DNA of 64,000 nt from CAVPTL01 sp963708725. Its GTDB lineage: Bacteria; Actinomycetota; Thermoleophilia; Gaiellales; JAICJC01. Shown here piece after piece: positions 26,990-35,448 of the stretch; position 1 is the first letter of the stretch, and each line of letters begins with the position of its first letter. Both the position numbers and the translations under genes were made by a program. Location of the stretch: assembly GCA_963708725.1 (NCBI GenBank), contig CAVPTL010000008.1:248001-312000 (forward strand), written 5' to 3'. The notes under the pieces are model-generated. The model was not told where the DNA came from and did no database searches. It was given only the letters and a program-made list of their open reading frames with translations.

Positions 26990-27025
26990 GCGGCCGAGTC
27001 GCACCAATCAGCACGACTCGGCCGC
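26990..27025 (-). terminator. hairpin terminator after the GH18 gene
   Basis: Perfect 12-base arms (26990-27001 and 27014-27025; GCGGCCGAGTCG and complement) with a 12-base loop, starting a few bases after the GH18 stop on the minus strand. It divides the polysaccharide gene cluster from the small-protein/phosphoesterase cassette. No U-run. Confidence 0.65.
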
Positions 27026-27031
27026 TCTGGT

Positions 27032-28600
27032 TCAGTGGATGTTCTGGAGCTTCCAGATCGCGGGATCCTCCTCGCCGAAGTGCCAGAAGCCCACGCTGAT
27101 GCCGATCGAACGGGCGAGCGCTATCCGGGCGTTCAGCGACTTGGCGTTCTGATACCAGACGTCGTGACTCACGCCGCCATCGGTGTAGGAGAAGTGCGGC
27201 GAGAGCGTCGTCGCATCCCACGCCGGTGTGACTCCGAAGCGCTTGGCGAGGGCCATCACAGACGAGTACTCGAGTGCAACCGCCGGATGAGACTTGCCTC
27301 CTCCCGCCGGCCAGTCCATGCCGTACATCCCATCGCCGAGCACGAACTTCGACTTGTTCGGCTGGGTGTTGATGTAGTTGATGATTCCGCGTTCCCAGTT
27401 GATGTCGTCGATCGATCCCGGCGCCGACGTCGCCCAGTGCAGGCCCCAGCCCATCACGAACACGTAGTCCGCGTTGGCGGCCAGCGCCTGGTAGTTGTAG
27501 AACCCCGCGCGGCCGGTCGTCTGGTCGTAGTTGGTCGGAGCGACGCAGACTGAGAGCTTCTTGCCGTCGGCATGCATGTCGGCGGCAAGCGTCTGGATGA
27601 ACAGCGAGAGGGCGTCACGATCGGTGGCCGCACCACTCTCGAAGTCGATGTTGAGGCCGTCGTAGTGGTTGGCGTTGACGATCGACATCAGCTGGGCGAT
27701 GACCGCGGCGCGCCGCGTCGGATCAGTCAGAATCGCGTGCAACACGGTCGCCGACTGGCAGTTGATGCGAGGCAGCAGCTTGACCTTGCGGGCCTGCGCC
27801 CAGTCGGAGATCAGCTTGTCGTTGGTGCCGACGATCGAGTAGTTACTGAGGCAGTTGTAGTACGTCGGATAGACAACTCCGATACGGCGATAGTGGGACT
27901 CGAAATCGGCAAAGCTGCGATCGGTGCTCGCCAGCAGGAACCCCTGTGCGGTGCCGGTGGACGGCACCGGCGGAAGCGTGGCGGTCTTCACCCGCGGCGC
28001 TCCATTGCTGGTGATTCCGGCCGAGTCCACGGTGCGTACCGCGATCGTGTACCTGGTGGACGACCACAGGTTCTTGAGCGTGTACTGCCGCTGTTTGGTC
28101 TGTCCGACGACGGTACCGTTTCGCAGGATGCGATACGACGCCAACCGTCCATCGCCGCCCTTACCCTTCGGCCACTTCACCGCGATCTGGGTGGCCGTTC
28201 GCCGCGCGAGCACGAGCTTCTTGGGCGCAATCGGCTTGTGGTAGATCACGATCCGCGTGATCGCCGCCTTGCAGGGCGACATCACACCGGTCGACGATGA
28301 CACCACCCTCACGGTGAACACGTATTTTCGCCGAGGCGTCACCTTGATCGCGATCTGGCGCCCGGCGGTCTGGCCGATCACGGTGCCGTTTCGCAGCACA
28401 CGGTAGGCGGCTGCCGGTGGCCGCGTAGCGGGTGGTACCCAGCGCAGCACACCGGCGGCGTGGCCCGCCGCCCGCGACCACGCGAGCTTTGTGGGTGTCT
28501 TACCGGAGCAGGTTCCGGCCAACGCCAGCTGGGCGCCGTATGCACCCGTGACCACCGCCATCACCACGGCGGCCGCCATCACGGTTGCGAGTCTTCTCAT
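27032..28600 (-). CDS. secreted GH18-family hydrolase with two fibronectin type III domains
   Basis: 522 residues. Signal peptide at 1-29 (AAAVVMAVVTGAYGAQLALAG). Two fibronectin type III repeats (about 32-118 and 122-205) each carry a near-identical segment (YRVLRNGTVIGQT and YRILRNGTVVGQT). The catalytic barrel from about 210 has the GH18 motif YDGLNIDFESG near 300-310, with the proton-donor Glu; the second Asp of DxxDxDxE is Asn, as in YaaH-type spore/peptidoglycan glycosidases. Likely hydrolyses a GlcNAc-containing polymer outside the cell. ATG 28600 overlaps the glmS stop by one base; a long in-frame upstream extension lies inside glmS. Last gene of the polysaccharide cluster. Confidence 0.85.
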   Translation of the reverse strand: MRRLATVMAAAVVMAVVTGAYGAQLALAGTCSGKTPTKLAWSRAAGHAAGVLRWVPPATRPPAAAYRVLRNGTVIGQTAGRQIAIKVTPRRKYVFTVRVVSSSTGVMSPCKAAITRIVIYHKPIAPKKLVLARRTATQIAVKWPKGKGGDGRLASYRILRNGTVVGQTKQRQYTLKNLWSSTRYTIAVRTVDSAGITSNGAPRVKTATLPPVPSTGTAQGFLLASTDRSFADFESHYRRIGVVYPTYYNCLSNYSIVGTNDKLISDWAQARKVKLLPRINCQSATVLHAILTDPTRRAAVIAQLMSIVNANHYDGLNIDFESGAATDRDALSLFIQTLAADMHADGKKLSVCVAPTNYDQTTGRAGFYNYQALAANADYVFVMGWGLHWATSAPGSIDDINWERGIINYINTQPNKSKFVLGDGMYGMDWPAGGGKSHPAVALEYSSVMALAKRFGVTPAWDATTLSPHFSYTDGGVSHDVWYQNAKSLNARIALARSIGISVGFWHFGEEDPAIWKLQNIH

Positions 28601-30429
28601 TATTCCACCGTCACTGTCTTTGCAAGGTTGCGAGGCTGGTCGACGTTCAGGCCGCGCGCTTCGGCCACCTCGATGGCAAGAAGTTGCAGCGGCACCGCGG
28701 CCAGCACCGGCTGCAGATCGGGATGCACGGGAGGTAGCCAACACACCGCGTCCGCGTAATCGCGGACGCGGTGTTGGCCGGCGGATGCGACGACCAGTGT
28801 GGTCGCGCCGCGCGCCCGCGCTTCGGAGAGGTTCGAGAGCAACTTGTCCAACACGCTCGAATCGGTTGCGACGCACACCACCGGAGTTCCCTCCGAGAGC
28901 AGCGCCAGCGGTCCATGCTTCATCTCGCCGGCCGGATAGGCGTCGGCGGGGATGTAGGAGATCTCCTTCATCTTGAGTGCACCCTCACGCGCGACCGGGT
29001 AGGCGAGGTCGCGACCGAGATACATGAAGAGCTCACGATCGGCGTGACGGGCGGCGGCCGCGGCGACGGGCTCCGAGACGTCGGCGATCGTCTCGGTGAC
29101 GAGCCCCGGCAGCCGGCACAGCTCGGCCTCGATCTGATCGAGGTCGGCCGTGGATCGTGCCCCCCTCGCGCGCGCCATGTAGAGGGCAAAGAGGGCGAAC
29201 GCGACCACCTGGCTCGTGAACGTCTTGGTGGCAGCCACGCCAACCTCGAGCCCCGCGTGCGTGCGCAGTACCGCGTCAGCCTCCCGGGTTGCCTGGCTGA
29301 GGGCCGCGTTGGTGAGCGCGATGGTCGGCGCCCCCAGGTCGCGTGCAAGCCGTAGCGCGGCCACGGTGTCGCGGGTCTCGCCCGACTGGGTCACGCCGAT
29401 CACGAGCTCGCCCGGATCGAGCAGCGGCGCCGAGCCGCACCACTCAGACGCGATTGCCGTGGTCGTCGGGATCCCGGCCCACCGCTGGAGCAGCAGGCTG
29501 CCGACCATCGCCGCGTTGTGGGATGTCCCGCAGCCCGTGATCGTGATTCTCGAAATCTGGGCGAGCTGGTCGGCATCCACGGCTCCGAAAACCGGGTTTC
29601 GGCCCACGTGGGCGGCAACAGTCCGCCGCAGCGCGTCGGGTTGCTCGGCGATCTCCTTACGCATGAATGAGCTGAAGTTGCCGCGCTCGGCGATCACCGC
29701 GTCGCGTTCGACGGTCTCGCTGGTGCGGCTGACCGGCACGCCGGTGCGAGTCGTGATCGTCAGCTCTCCTGCCCGCACCGTGACGATCTCGTCGTCACCG
29801 ATGAACGCCACCTCGGTCATCTCGGCCGGCAGGGCTGCAATCGCGGATGCGACGAACGCCTCGCCATCGGCGCAGCCGATCACCATCGGGCAGTCCCGCC
29901 GAGATCCGACGAGCGTCTGGGGATCGTCGGCGCGGATCGCCATGAAGGCGAAGTGGCCGCGCAGAAGATCGGTGGTGAGCCGCACCGCGGCGGGCAGATC
30001 GACGCCGGCAAACCGGCAGCCCAGCAGGTGTGCGACCACCTCGGCGTCGGTCTCGGAGCTGAACCGGCAACCGCGGCGGACGAGCTCGTCGCGGAGCTGC
30101 TCGTAGTTTTCCACGATCCCGTTCAACACGATGTGAACCGAGCCGTCACAGCTGGTGTGCGGGTGAGCGTTGGATGCGGTCACGTCGCCGTGGGTCGCCC
30201 AGCGGGTGTGGGCGATCCCGGCTCGCTCCAGTGCCGGCGCGGTTTGGGCGGCGGCGAGCGATGCCCGCAATGCGTCGAGGTTACCGACGGATCGCACCGA
30301 GCGGATCCCGGAGTCGTCGATCAGACTCACCCCGGCCGAGTCATACCCCCGGTACTCGAGCCGTGACAGCCCCTCGACCAGCAGCGGCTGAGCCTCCCGG
30401 TGACCGACATATCCGACGATTCCACACAT
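28600..30429 (-). CDS. glmS: GlmS, glutamine-fructose-6-phosphate aminotransferase
   Basis: 609 residues, full length. Makes glucosamine-6-phosphate, the entry to UDP-GlcNAc. N-terminal Ntn glutaminase starts CGIVGYVGHREAQ (catalytic Cys after Met removal) with RWATHG and NGIVENYEQLRDEL; two SIS domains follow (GCGTSHNAAM; VTQSGETRDTVAAL; VGVAATKTFTSQ) and the end LNVDQPRNLAKTVTVE is canonical. ATG 30429 preceded by GGAGGAAG. It lies 29 bases after the deacetylase gene and overlaps the GH18 gene, which suggests a dedicated copy supplying the exopolysaccharide. A perfect 14-base hairpin lies in its coding sequence at 28743-28774. Confidence 0.95.
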   Translation of the reverse strand: MCGIVGYVGHREAQPLLVEGLSRLEYRGYDSAGVSLIDDSGIRSVRSVGNLDALRASLAAAQTAPALERAGIAHTRWATHGDVTASNAHPHTSCDGSVHIVLNGIVENYEQLRDELVRRGCRFSSETDAEVVAHLLGCRFAGVDLPAAVRLTTDLLRGHFAFMAIRADDPQTLVGSRRDCPMVIGCADGEAFVASAIAALPAEMTEVAFIGDDEIVTVRAGELTITTRTGVPVSRTSETVERDAVIAERGNFSSFMRKEIAEQPDALRRTVAAHVGRNPVFGAVDADQLAQISRITITGCGTSHNAAMVGSLLLQRWAGIPTTTAIASEWCGSAPLLDPGELVIGVTQSGETRDTVAALRLARDLGAPTIALTNAALSQATREADAVLRTHAGLEVGVAATKTFTSQVVAFALFALYMARARGARSTADLDQIEAELCRLPGLVTETIADVSEPVAAAAARHADRELFMYLGRDLAYPVAREGALKMKEISYIPADAYPAGEMKHGPLALLSEGTPVVCVATDSSVLDKLLSNLSEARARGATTLVVASAGQHRVRDYADAVCWLPPVHPDLQPVLAAVPLQLLAIEVAEARGLNVDQPRNLAKTVTVE

Positions 30430-30458
30430 GTACTTCCTCCAGCGGAGTTCGAGGTGAT

Positions 30459-32192
30459 TCAGCCGGCTTGCGACGCAAGCAGCTGGGAGACAGTGACCAT
30501 CTGATAGCCGCGCTTCCGCAGCTGGGCGATGATTTCTGGCAGAGCCTGGACGGTGGCCCAGCGGGGGCCGCCGCCGTCGTGCAGAACGACGATTGACCCG
30601 GGCTTTGCCTTGGCGAGCACCCGCTGGGCGATCGTCTCCGGGTCGTTGGTGCGAAAGTCGCTCGGATCGACCGACCACAGGGCCGTTCCGAGACCGAGCG
30701 ACGCTGCGATCCGGGCGAACCGCGGGCGGTCGAGCCCGTACGGCGGCCGGGTCAGGCACGGTGTGATGGGCACCGCCGCCCGGATCGCAGATTGTGCCTT
30801 GGAGATGGATGAGCGTACGGCGGCCTTGTCGGCGGTATCGAGCGCCGTGCCGGTCCAGGTGCCATTCCCGATCTCATCGCCGGCGAGCACCATCCGCACC
30901 AGCAGCCGGTTCTCGCCGGTGAGCTGCGCGCCGTTGACGAAGAAGGTGGCGTTATCGCCGTGGGTTCGCAGCACGTCGAGCACCTGCGCGGTGTATGGCG
31001 AGGGGCCACCGTCGAAGGTGAGCGCGATCTGCTTCTTGCCCGTCGGCCCCGAAGACACGGGGATCGCCGACGTCGGTGCACAGCGGTACGCGGCGGCGGC
31101 CGCGACCAGCTCGGTGTTGGTGTAGCGCACGTCGAGTCCGCGCTGTTCATAGGTCGTACGCGCGAGCGTCATCGCGGCCCGCAGGCGGGTGATCAGCTGG
31201 GACCCACTCCAGTTCATCGCCTGCAGGCGGTGGAGGTGCATGACGTCGTCACCGGGAAGCGTGGGTCGCCAACCCGACTCGCCGTCCTGGTCGAACGCAA
31301 GCTGGAACCGCTGGCGCAGCACCTGATCGAGTGCCTTTGCGACTGCCGGCGGAGAGTTCTGCCCCCAATCGCCGTACGGGTAGGCAAACGCGATCGCGTG
31401 ATCGGGAGAGTTCTGGTCGATCGCCGATTCGTCGGCGTCGAGGTCGGCTCCGATCCGCTGTTTGTACTCGGCGATCGTCTCGCCTGGGTCGAGCCGCACG
31501 AGGTCGGAGGTCGGCACGCCGTTGACGTCTTCGATGTGGTGCAGCTGGTCGGTGTGATTCGCGAGCTCCCAACGGCCGTTCGAGGCGTAGTTCGAGAGCG
31601 CGCTCCAGGTCGCGTAGTAGAAGCTGGCCTTGCCCGGATCGGCGCCGATCACGAACATCGTCGCCTTCATCCCGGTGGCCTTGAGAATCGGATCGGCCTG
31701 GATCATCGCGTCCTCGCGGCCGTCGTCGAACGTGATCAAGACGGGGCGCTTGGGGAGCAGTGAGGGGTTGGAGCTGTGCAGGTATTCGGCCAGCTGGGCG
31801 GTGGTGATGGCGTGATAGCCAGCCGCGCTCAGGGCCCGCATCTGGTAGGCAAAGTTGGTGCGACTGATCACGTACTTGGAGTCGGCGGTGTCGGTCGTGT
31901 CGCGACCGATCCCGTGGTAGACGAGCACCGGGACGCCGTACGTCGGGCGGCCGCGGTCGGCCAATGCCACCGTCAGCTGATTGGCCGGCAGCTGCGGGGT
32001 CGACGGAGCCCACAGGCTGTAGCGAGCCTTCAGGTACATCAGGTACCCGTCGGATGTGTGGGCCATGTAGAAGATGATCGGGATCGGTGTCAGCGCCAGG
32101 GTCAACACCCCGAGCACCGTCTGCCGAAACCATTTGCGGCGCTGCCGTTCTTCGGCGGTGCGGGTTCGCCGGCGCGGGAGAGCAAACGTCAC
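30459..32192 (-). CDS. two-domain polysaccharide deacetylase, second domain apparently inactive
   Basis: 577 residues with one N-terminal membrane helix (about 24-43), the rest outside. First NodB-type domain: TFDDG at 154-158, NHTDQLHH at 212-219 and YPYGDWG at 271-277, so the metal ligands are present (IcaB/PgaB-like spacing). Second NodB domain (about 388-570): TFDGGP at 392-397, GNGTWTG at 442-448, RPPYG at 482-486 and LHDGGG at 537-542. In this domain the metal-binding Asp and both His of the usual TFDDG and GNHTWTH motifs are Gly, so it should not bind metal. Probably de-N-acetylates the polymer made by the adjacent synthase. GTG start overlaps the GT2 stop by four bases. Confidence 0.85.
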   Translation of the reverse strand: MTFALPRRRTRTAEERQRRKWFRQTVLGVLTLALTPIPIIFYMAHTSDGYLMYLKARYSLWAPSTPQLPANQLTVALADRGRPTYGVPVLVYHGIGRDTTDTADSKYVISRTNFAYQMRALSAAGYHAITTAQLAEYLHSSNPSLLPKRPVLITFDDGREDAMIQADPILKATGMKATMFVIGADPGKASFYYATWSALSNYASNGRWELANHTDQLHHIEDVNGVPTSDLVRLDPGETIAEYKQRIGADLDADESAIDQNSPDHAIAFAYPYGDWGQNSPPAVAKALDQVLRQRFQLAFDQDGESGWRPTLPGDDVMHLHRLQAMNWSGSQLITRLRAAMTLARTTYEQRGLDVRYTNTELVAAAAAYRCAPTSAIPVSSGPTGKKQIALTFDGGPSPYTAQVLDVLRTHGDNATFFVNGAQLTGENRLLVRMVLAGDEIGNGTWTGTALDTADKAAVRSSISKAQSAIRAAVPITPCLTRPPYGLDRPRFARIAASLGLGTALWSVDPSDFRTNDPETIAQRVLAKAKPGSIVVLHDGGGPRWATVQALPEIIAQLRKRGYQMVTVSQLLASQAG

Positions 32193-33898
32193 GCCGCCAC
32201 CTCAAACTCGCCGTCGGCAGGCCCCATGACCGTGATCTCGGCGGCACCCTCGTTGTGGCTGGAGGTGCGCGTGCCCCACTTGGTGTTTCGCAGCGTGATG
32301 ACCGCGTAGTAGGTCTGCCACACCAGCACCACCATGTAGATCACGATGAAGGTGATGCCGTGGTACCAGATCGGGCTGCGCCGGCTGACCGCGTAGTAGA
32401 GCGAGTAGAGCAGCGCCATCACGTAGGCACCCATGATGTAGAACCACGGGTCGCCCGCCCCGAGGCTGCGCCAGTAGAGCGCGTGGAACACGACGATCGG
32501 AGCGACCCACGGGAAGATCACCGACATGTAGGTCATCGCCGCCGCCACAGGATGCTTGCGCCAGATGTAGCGCACGACGTACAGCGACTCGCGCAGCCAG
32601 CTCTTCTTCCATCGCAGCTGCTGAACCAGGAACGTGCGGATGTCGTGTGGGGCGATGGTGTGGCTGCGGGCGGTTGACTGAAACGTGACCCGGTGATTTC
32701 GGAGGATCATGTTCGTCAGCGCGCGGTCGTCGCCGTACGTTGCCTTGCGCCCCAGGAACTGCTGGTTCTCCCACCTGTCGATGATCTCGAGCAGCGCGGT
32801 ACGGCGATACGCAGAGAAGCAGCCCGATGCGCAGGTGACCGCTCCGAAGATCGACTCGGAGCCCTTGATCACCCGGAACGCCACGTAGTAGCGGACCTGC
32901 TGCATCTTGGTGATCAGGTTTTGGCCCTTGTTCAGGACGTCGGCCGTGCCAACCACCGCTCCGACCCGATCGTCGCGGAAGTCGGCCATGATGTGATTGA
33001 GGCCTGACTGCTCGATCACCGAGTCCGAGTCGATAAAGACGCACACCTCGCCCGTCGATCGGCGGATGCCTTCGGCCATCGCCGCCCGCTTGCCACGGTT
33101 GTGTGAGAACTGGATGCACACCAGGCTCGGATGCCGCTTGCGGGCGTTCAACATTGCCTCCCATGTGCCGTCCGACGAGCCGTCGTCCACGGCGACGACC
33201 TCGAGCTGGCCGTCGGGATAGTCCGCGGCGTAGCAGGCATCGACAGTCTGGCCGATGCACGCCTCCTCGTTGAACGCGGGAATCACGATCGACGCCGATG
33301 GCCGGTGTCCCGTGTCAGGCGTTGGCCGGTAGAACGGGGCGAGGCAGAATCGGGTGAGCACGTACAGGGTGACCAGCACCGAATAGGTACCGAACACCGG
33401 ATCGCTCAGCACCAGACCGATCGACAGGTCTTTCGCCATCCAGATCCAGTAGAGCAGCGCCGCACCGTAAAGGATGCAGATCACCTGGAGCAGACGTGAG
33501 ATCACGTTGACCGTCTTTGATCCGCGCAGATGCGGATGCAGGCCCCCGGTGCTCTCGTCGATCACTTCGAAGGCGACCAGCTCGCCCCCCGGCGGCCCCG
33601 GCGGTTCGGGCTCCGGAGTGTCGGTCGTCGCCGGCTGCTCCGATCCCTCGGCGGAGACATCCCACGGCGACGGCTCGCTGGCCACGAGGCGGAGCTCCGG
33701 CTTGGCCGGCTCGGCCGGCTCCACCACCTTCATCTGCGGCGTCGCCGCCGTTCGCTCGGGCGCCGCTCCCGCAACCCGGCCCACCGGCTTGGTGCGATCC
33801 GCGGTGGGGGCGTGGGCGATGTCGGCGCTGATGCTCACGATGTCGAGCAACATTCCGGCGCTCGGGTGACGCTTTCGCATGTTCTTGATCACAGCCAT
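32189..33898 (-). CDS. processive GT2 polysaccharide synthase (HasA/NodC/IcaA-like)
   Basis: 569 residues. A 125-residue Pro/Glu-rich cytosolic extension precedes two membrane helices (about 131-153 and 170-190). The GT-A catalytic domain has VDDGSSDG at 237-244, DSD at 290-292, GDDR at 389-392 and QQLRW at 426-430, the D, DxD, D, QxxRW set of processive beta-glycan synthases; four to five helices follow to about 555 for polymer export. ATG 33898 shares bases with the dehydrogenase stop. With the UDP-sugar dehydrogenase upstream, a uronate- or GlcNAc-containing polymer is likely. The N-terminal extension is unusual for the family. Confidence 0.88.
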   Translation of the reverse strand: MAVIKNMRKRHPSAGMLLDIVSISADIAHAPTADRTKPVGRVAGAAPERTAATPQMKVVEPAEPAKPELRLVASEPSPWDVSAEGSEQPATTDTPEPEPPGPPGGELVAFEVIDESTGGLHPHLRGSKTVNVISRLLQVICILYGAALLYWIWMAKDLSIGLVLSDPVFGTYSVLVTLYVLTRFCLAPFYRPTPDTGHRPSASIVIPAFNEEACIGQTVDACYAADYPDGQLEVVAVDDGSSDGTWEAMLNARKRHPSLVCIQFSHNRGKRAAMAEGIRRSTGEVCVFIDSDSVIEQSGLNHIMADFRDDRVGAVVGTADVLNKGQNLITKMQQVRYYVAFRVIKGSESIFGAVTCASGCFSAYRRTALLEIIDRWENQQFLGRKATYGDDRALTNMILRNHRVTFQSTARSHTIAPHDIRTFLVQQLRWKKSWLRESLYVVRYIWRKHPVAAAMTYMSVIFPWVAPIVVFHALYWRSLGAGDPWFYIMGAYVMALLYSLYYAVSRRSPIWYHGITFIVIYMVVLVWQTYYAVITLRNTKWGTRTSSHNEGAAEITVMGPADGEFEVAA

Positions 33899-35247
33899 CA
33901 AATGCTGACCACTCCGGCATCGACGGATCCGGCGACGTTTCGGGTGTCGACCACCACGGCTGCGGCGTCCCGCCACAGCGGCTTGGAGAGGAACTCGTCG
34001 TGGTGGGTCAGGATCACGACGCAATCGACGTCCGTGACGGCTTCCTCGGCCCACGGCTCCGACCGGTAGATGCGACCGCCGACCGCGACTGATCCGACGT
34101 GCGGGTCGCAGTAGCGAACGTCGCCACCGCGCGCGGCGAGCTCCACGAAGATCCTCATCGCGGGCGATTCCCGCAGGTCGGAGACGTTCGGCTTATACGC
34201 CACTCCCAGCAGCAGGATGCGCGCGCCCTGAACGGCACGACCACGATCGTTGAGCGCCTGCGCGACCCGACCGACGACGTGCTCCGGCATGCCGGTGTTG
34301 ATCTCGTGGGCGACCTCGATCATGCGCGTCTGGTAGCCGTACTCCTTCAGCCGGTGGCTGATGAAGTGCGGGACGACCGGGATGCAGTCGCCGCCGAGAC
34401 CCGGGCCGGGATAGTGGGCCATGAACCCGAACGGCTTGGTCGCCGCCGCATCAATGACCTCCCAGGCCGAGATGCCGAGCCGACCACACACCAGCGCGAG
34501 TTCGTTGGCCAGGGCGATGTTGACCTGACGGAACGTGTTCTCGTACAGCTTCACCATCTCGGCGACCGTGGGTGAGGACGCCTCCACCACGGTGTCGACG
34601 ACCGTCTCGTACAGAAGGCGGGTGCGCCGCCGGCATTCCTCGGTGACACCCGAGACGATCTTCGGCGTCGAGCGCAACGTCCAGCCGGAGCGATTGGCGG
34701 GGTCGACGCGCTCGGGTGCATATCCGAGATAGAAGTCGACGCCAACCTGCCCGCCGGTCGCGCGTTCGAAGATCGGCACCAGCACCTGCATCGTGGTCTC
34801 GGGCACGGTGGTGGACTGGAGAACCACCAGCGCTCCGGGGCGGATGTGGGCGGCGGCCTTCTCCGCGGCGGCGACCACGAACGACAGATCCGGTGTTCGC
34901 GTCTTGGAGAGCGGCGTCGGCACGCAGATGGTCAAGGCCGTCATGTCGTGGACTCGCCCATACGCCTCTGCCGCGGTCAGATCCGGCAACTCGCGCAGAG
35001 AGTCGGAGCTGACGTCGGGCAGATAACTCTCCCGTTCGTTGACCGCAGCCACGCGTTTTGAGTTCGTATCGACGCCGCCGACTTCGAAGCCCGCCTCGGC
35101 AAATCCGACGGCGAGCGGAAGCCCGGCATAGCCGAGTCCGATGACTCCAATTAGCGCAGTACGTTCGCGAATCGAGGCGTCGTACACCTCGGCGCGGGTG
35201 AGATCGACGCGCGCCAGAGCGCGCGCCGGCAGAGCAAGTTCAGACAT
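33898..35247 (-). CDS. UDP-sugar 6-dehydrogenase (UDP-HexNAc dehydrogenase type)
   Basis: 449 residues, UDP-glucose/GDP-mannose dehydrogenase family. NAD motif IGVIGLGYAGLPLAVGFAEAGFEVGGVD; substrate region VVLQSTTVPETT, YAPERVDP, the KLYENTFRQVNIALANEL helix, and GLGGDCIPVVPHF containing the catalytic Cys. This sequence style (PERVDPAN, GGDCIPVVP) is that of WecC/WbpA/TuaD-like enzymes that oxidise UDP-GlcNAc or UDP-ManNAc, though UDP-Glc is possible. ATG 35247 chosen; another in-frame ATG is eight codons upstream and the frame extends to 35355. First gene of the cluster that continues with the GT2 synthase. Confidence 0.88.
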   Translation of the reverse strand: MSELALPARALARVDLTRAEVYDASIRERTALIGVIGLGYAGLPLAVGFAEAGFEVGGVDTNSKRVAAVNERESYLPDVSSDSLRELPDLTAAEAYGRVHDMTALTICVPTPLSKTRTPDLSFVVAAAEKAAAHIRPGALVVLQSTTVPETTMQVLVPIFERATGGQVGVDFYLGYAPERVDPANRSGWTLRSTPKIVSGVTEECRRRTRLLYETVVDTVVEASSPTVAEMVKLYENTFRQVNIALANELALVCGRLGISAWEVIDAAATKPFGFMAHYPGPGLGGDCIPVVPHFISHRLKEYGYQTRMIEVAHEINTGMPEHVVGRVAQALNDRGRAVQGARILLLGVAYKPNVSDLRESPAMRIFVELAARGGDVRYCDPHVGSVAVGGRIYRSEPWAEEAVTDVDCVVILTHHDEFLSKPLWRDAAAVVVDTRNVAGSVDAGVVSI

Positions 35248-35351
35248 GCCGACCCCATTGGTTGACCCCATGACAAACACACGAGCCGAAGCGACCCCTC
35301 GCTTCGGGATATGCCCATGTCTCTCGGCGGAAGTCGACACCGACGTGATCC

Positions 35352-35363
35352 TCACCTAGGTGA
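35352..35363. promoter_or_regulatory. 12-base palindrome upstream of the polysaccharide cluster
   Basis: Perfect palindrome TCACCTAGGTGA about 105 bases upstream of the first gene of the polysaccharide cluster, in the 201-base gap before the MBL gene. It could be an operator; no regulator gene is adjacent. Position is the only support. Confidence 0.25.
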
Positions 35364-35448
35364 ATCGATGTCCCCTGCCAGAGGGATCTCCGTCTACGCA
35401 TACCTCGGGATGGCCGGCGCGGGATCGCGCCCGATCCCGTTCAGAGCT

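Noticed and set aside
30430..30458. glmS ribozyme/riboswitch before glmS
   Set aside because: Only 29 bases separate the deacetylase stop from glmS and they hold a plain ribosome site; no room for a ribozyme.
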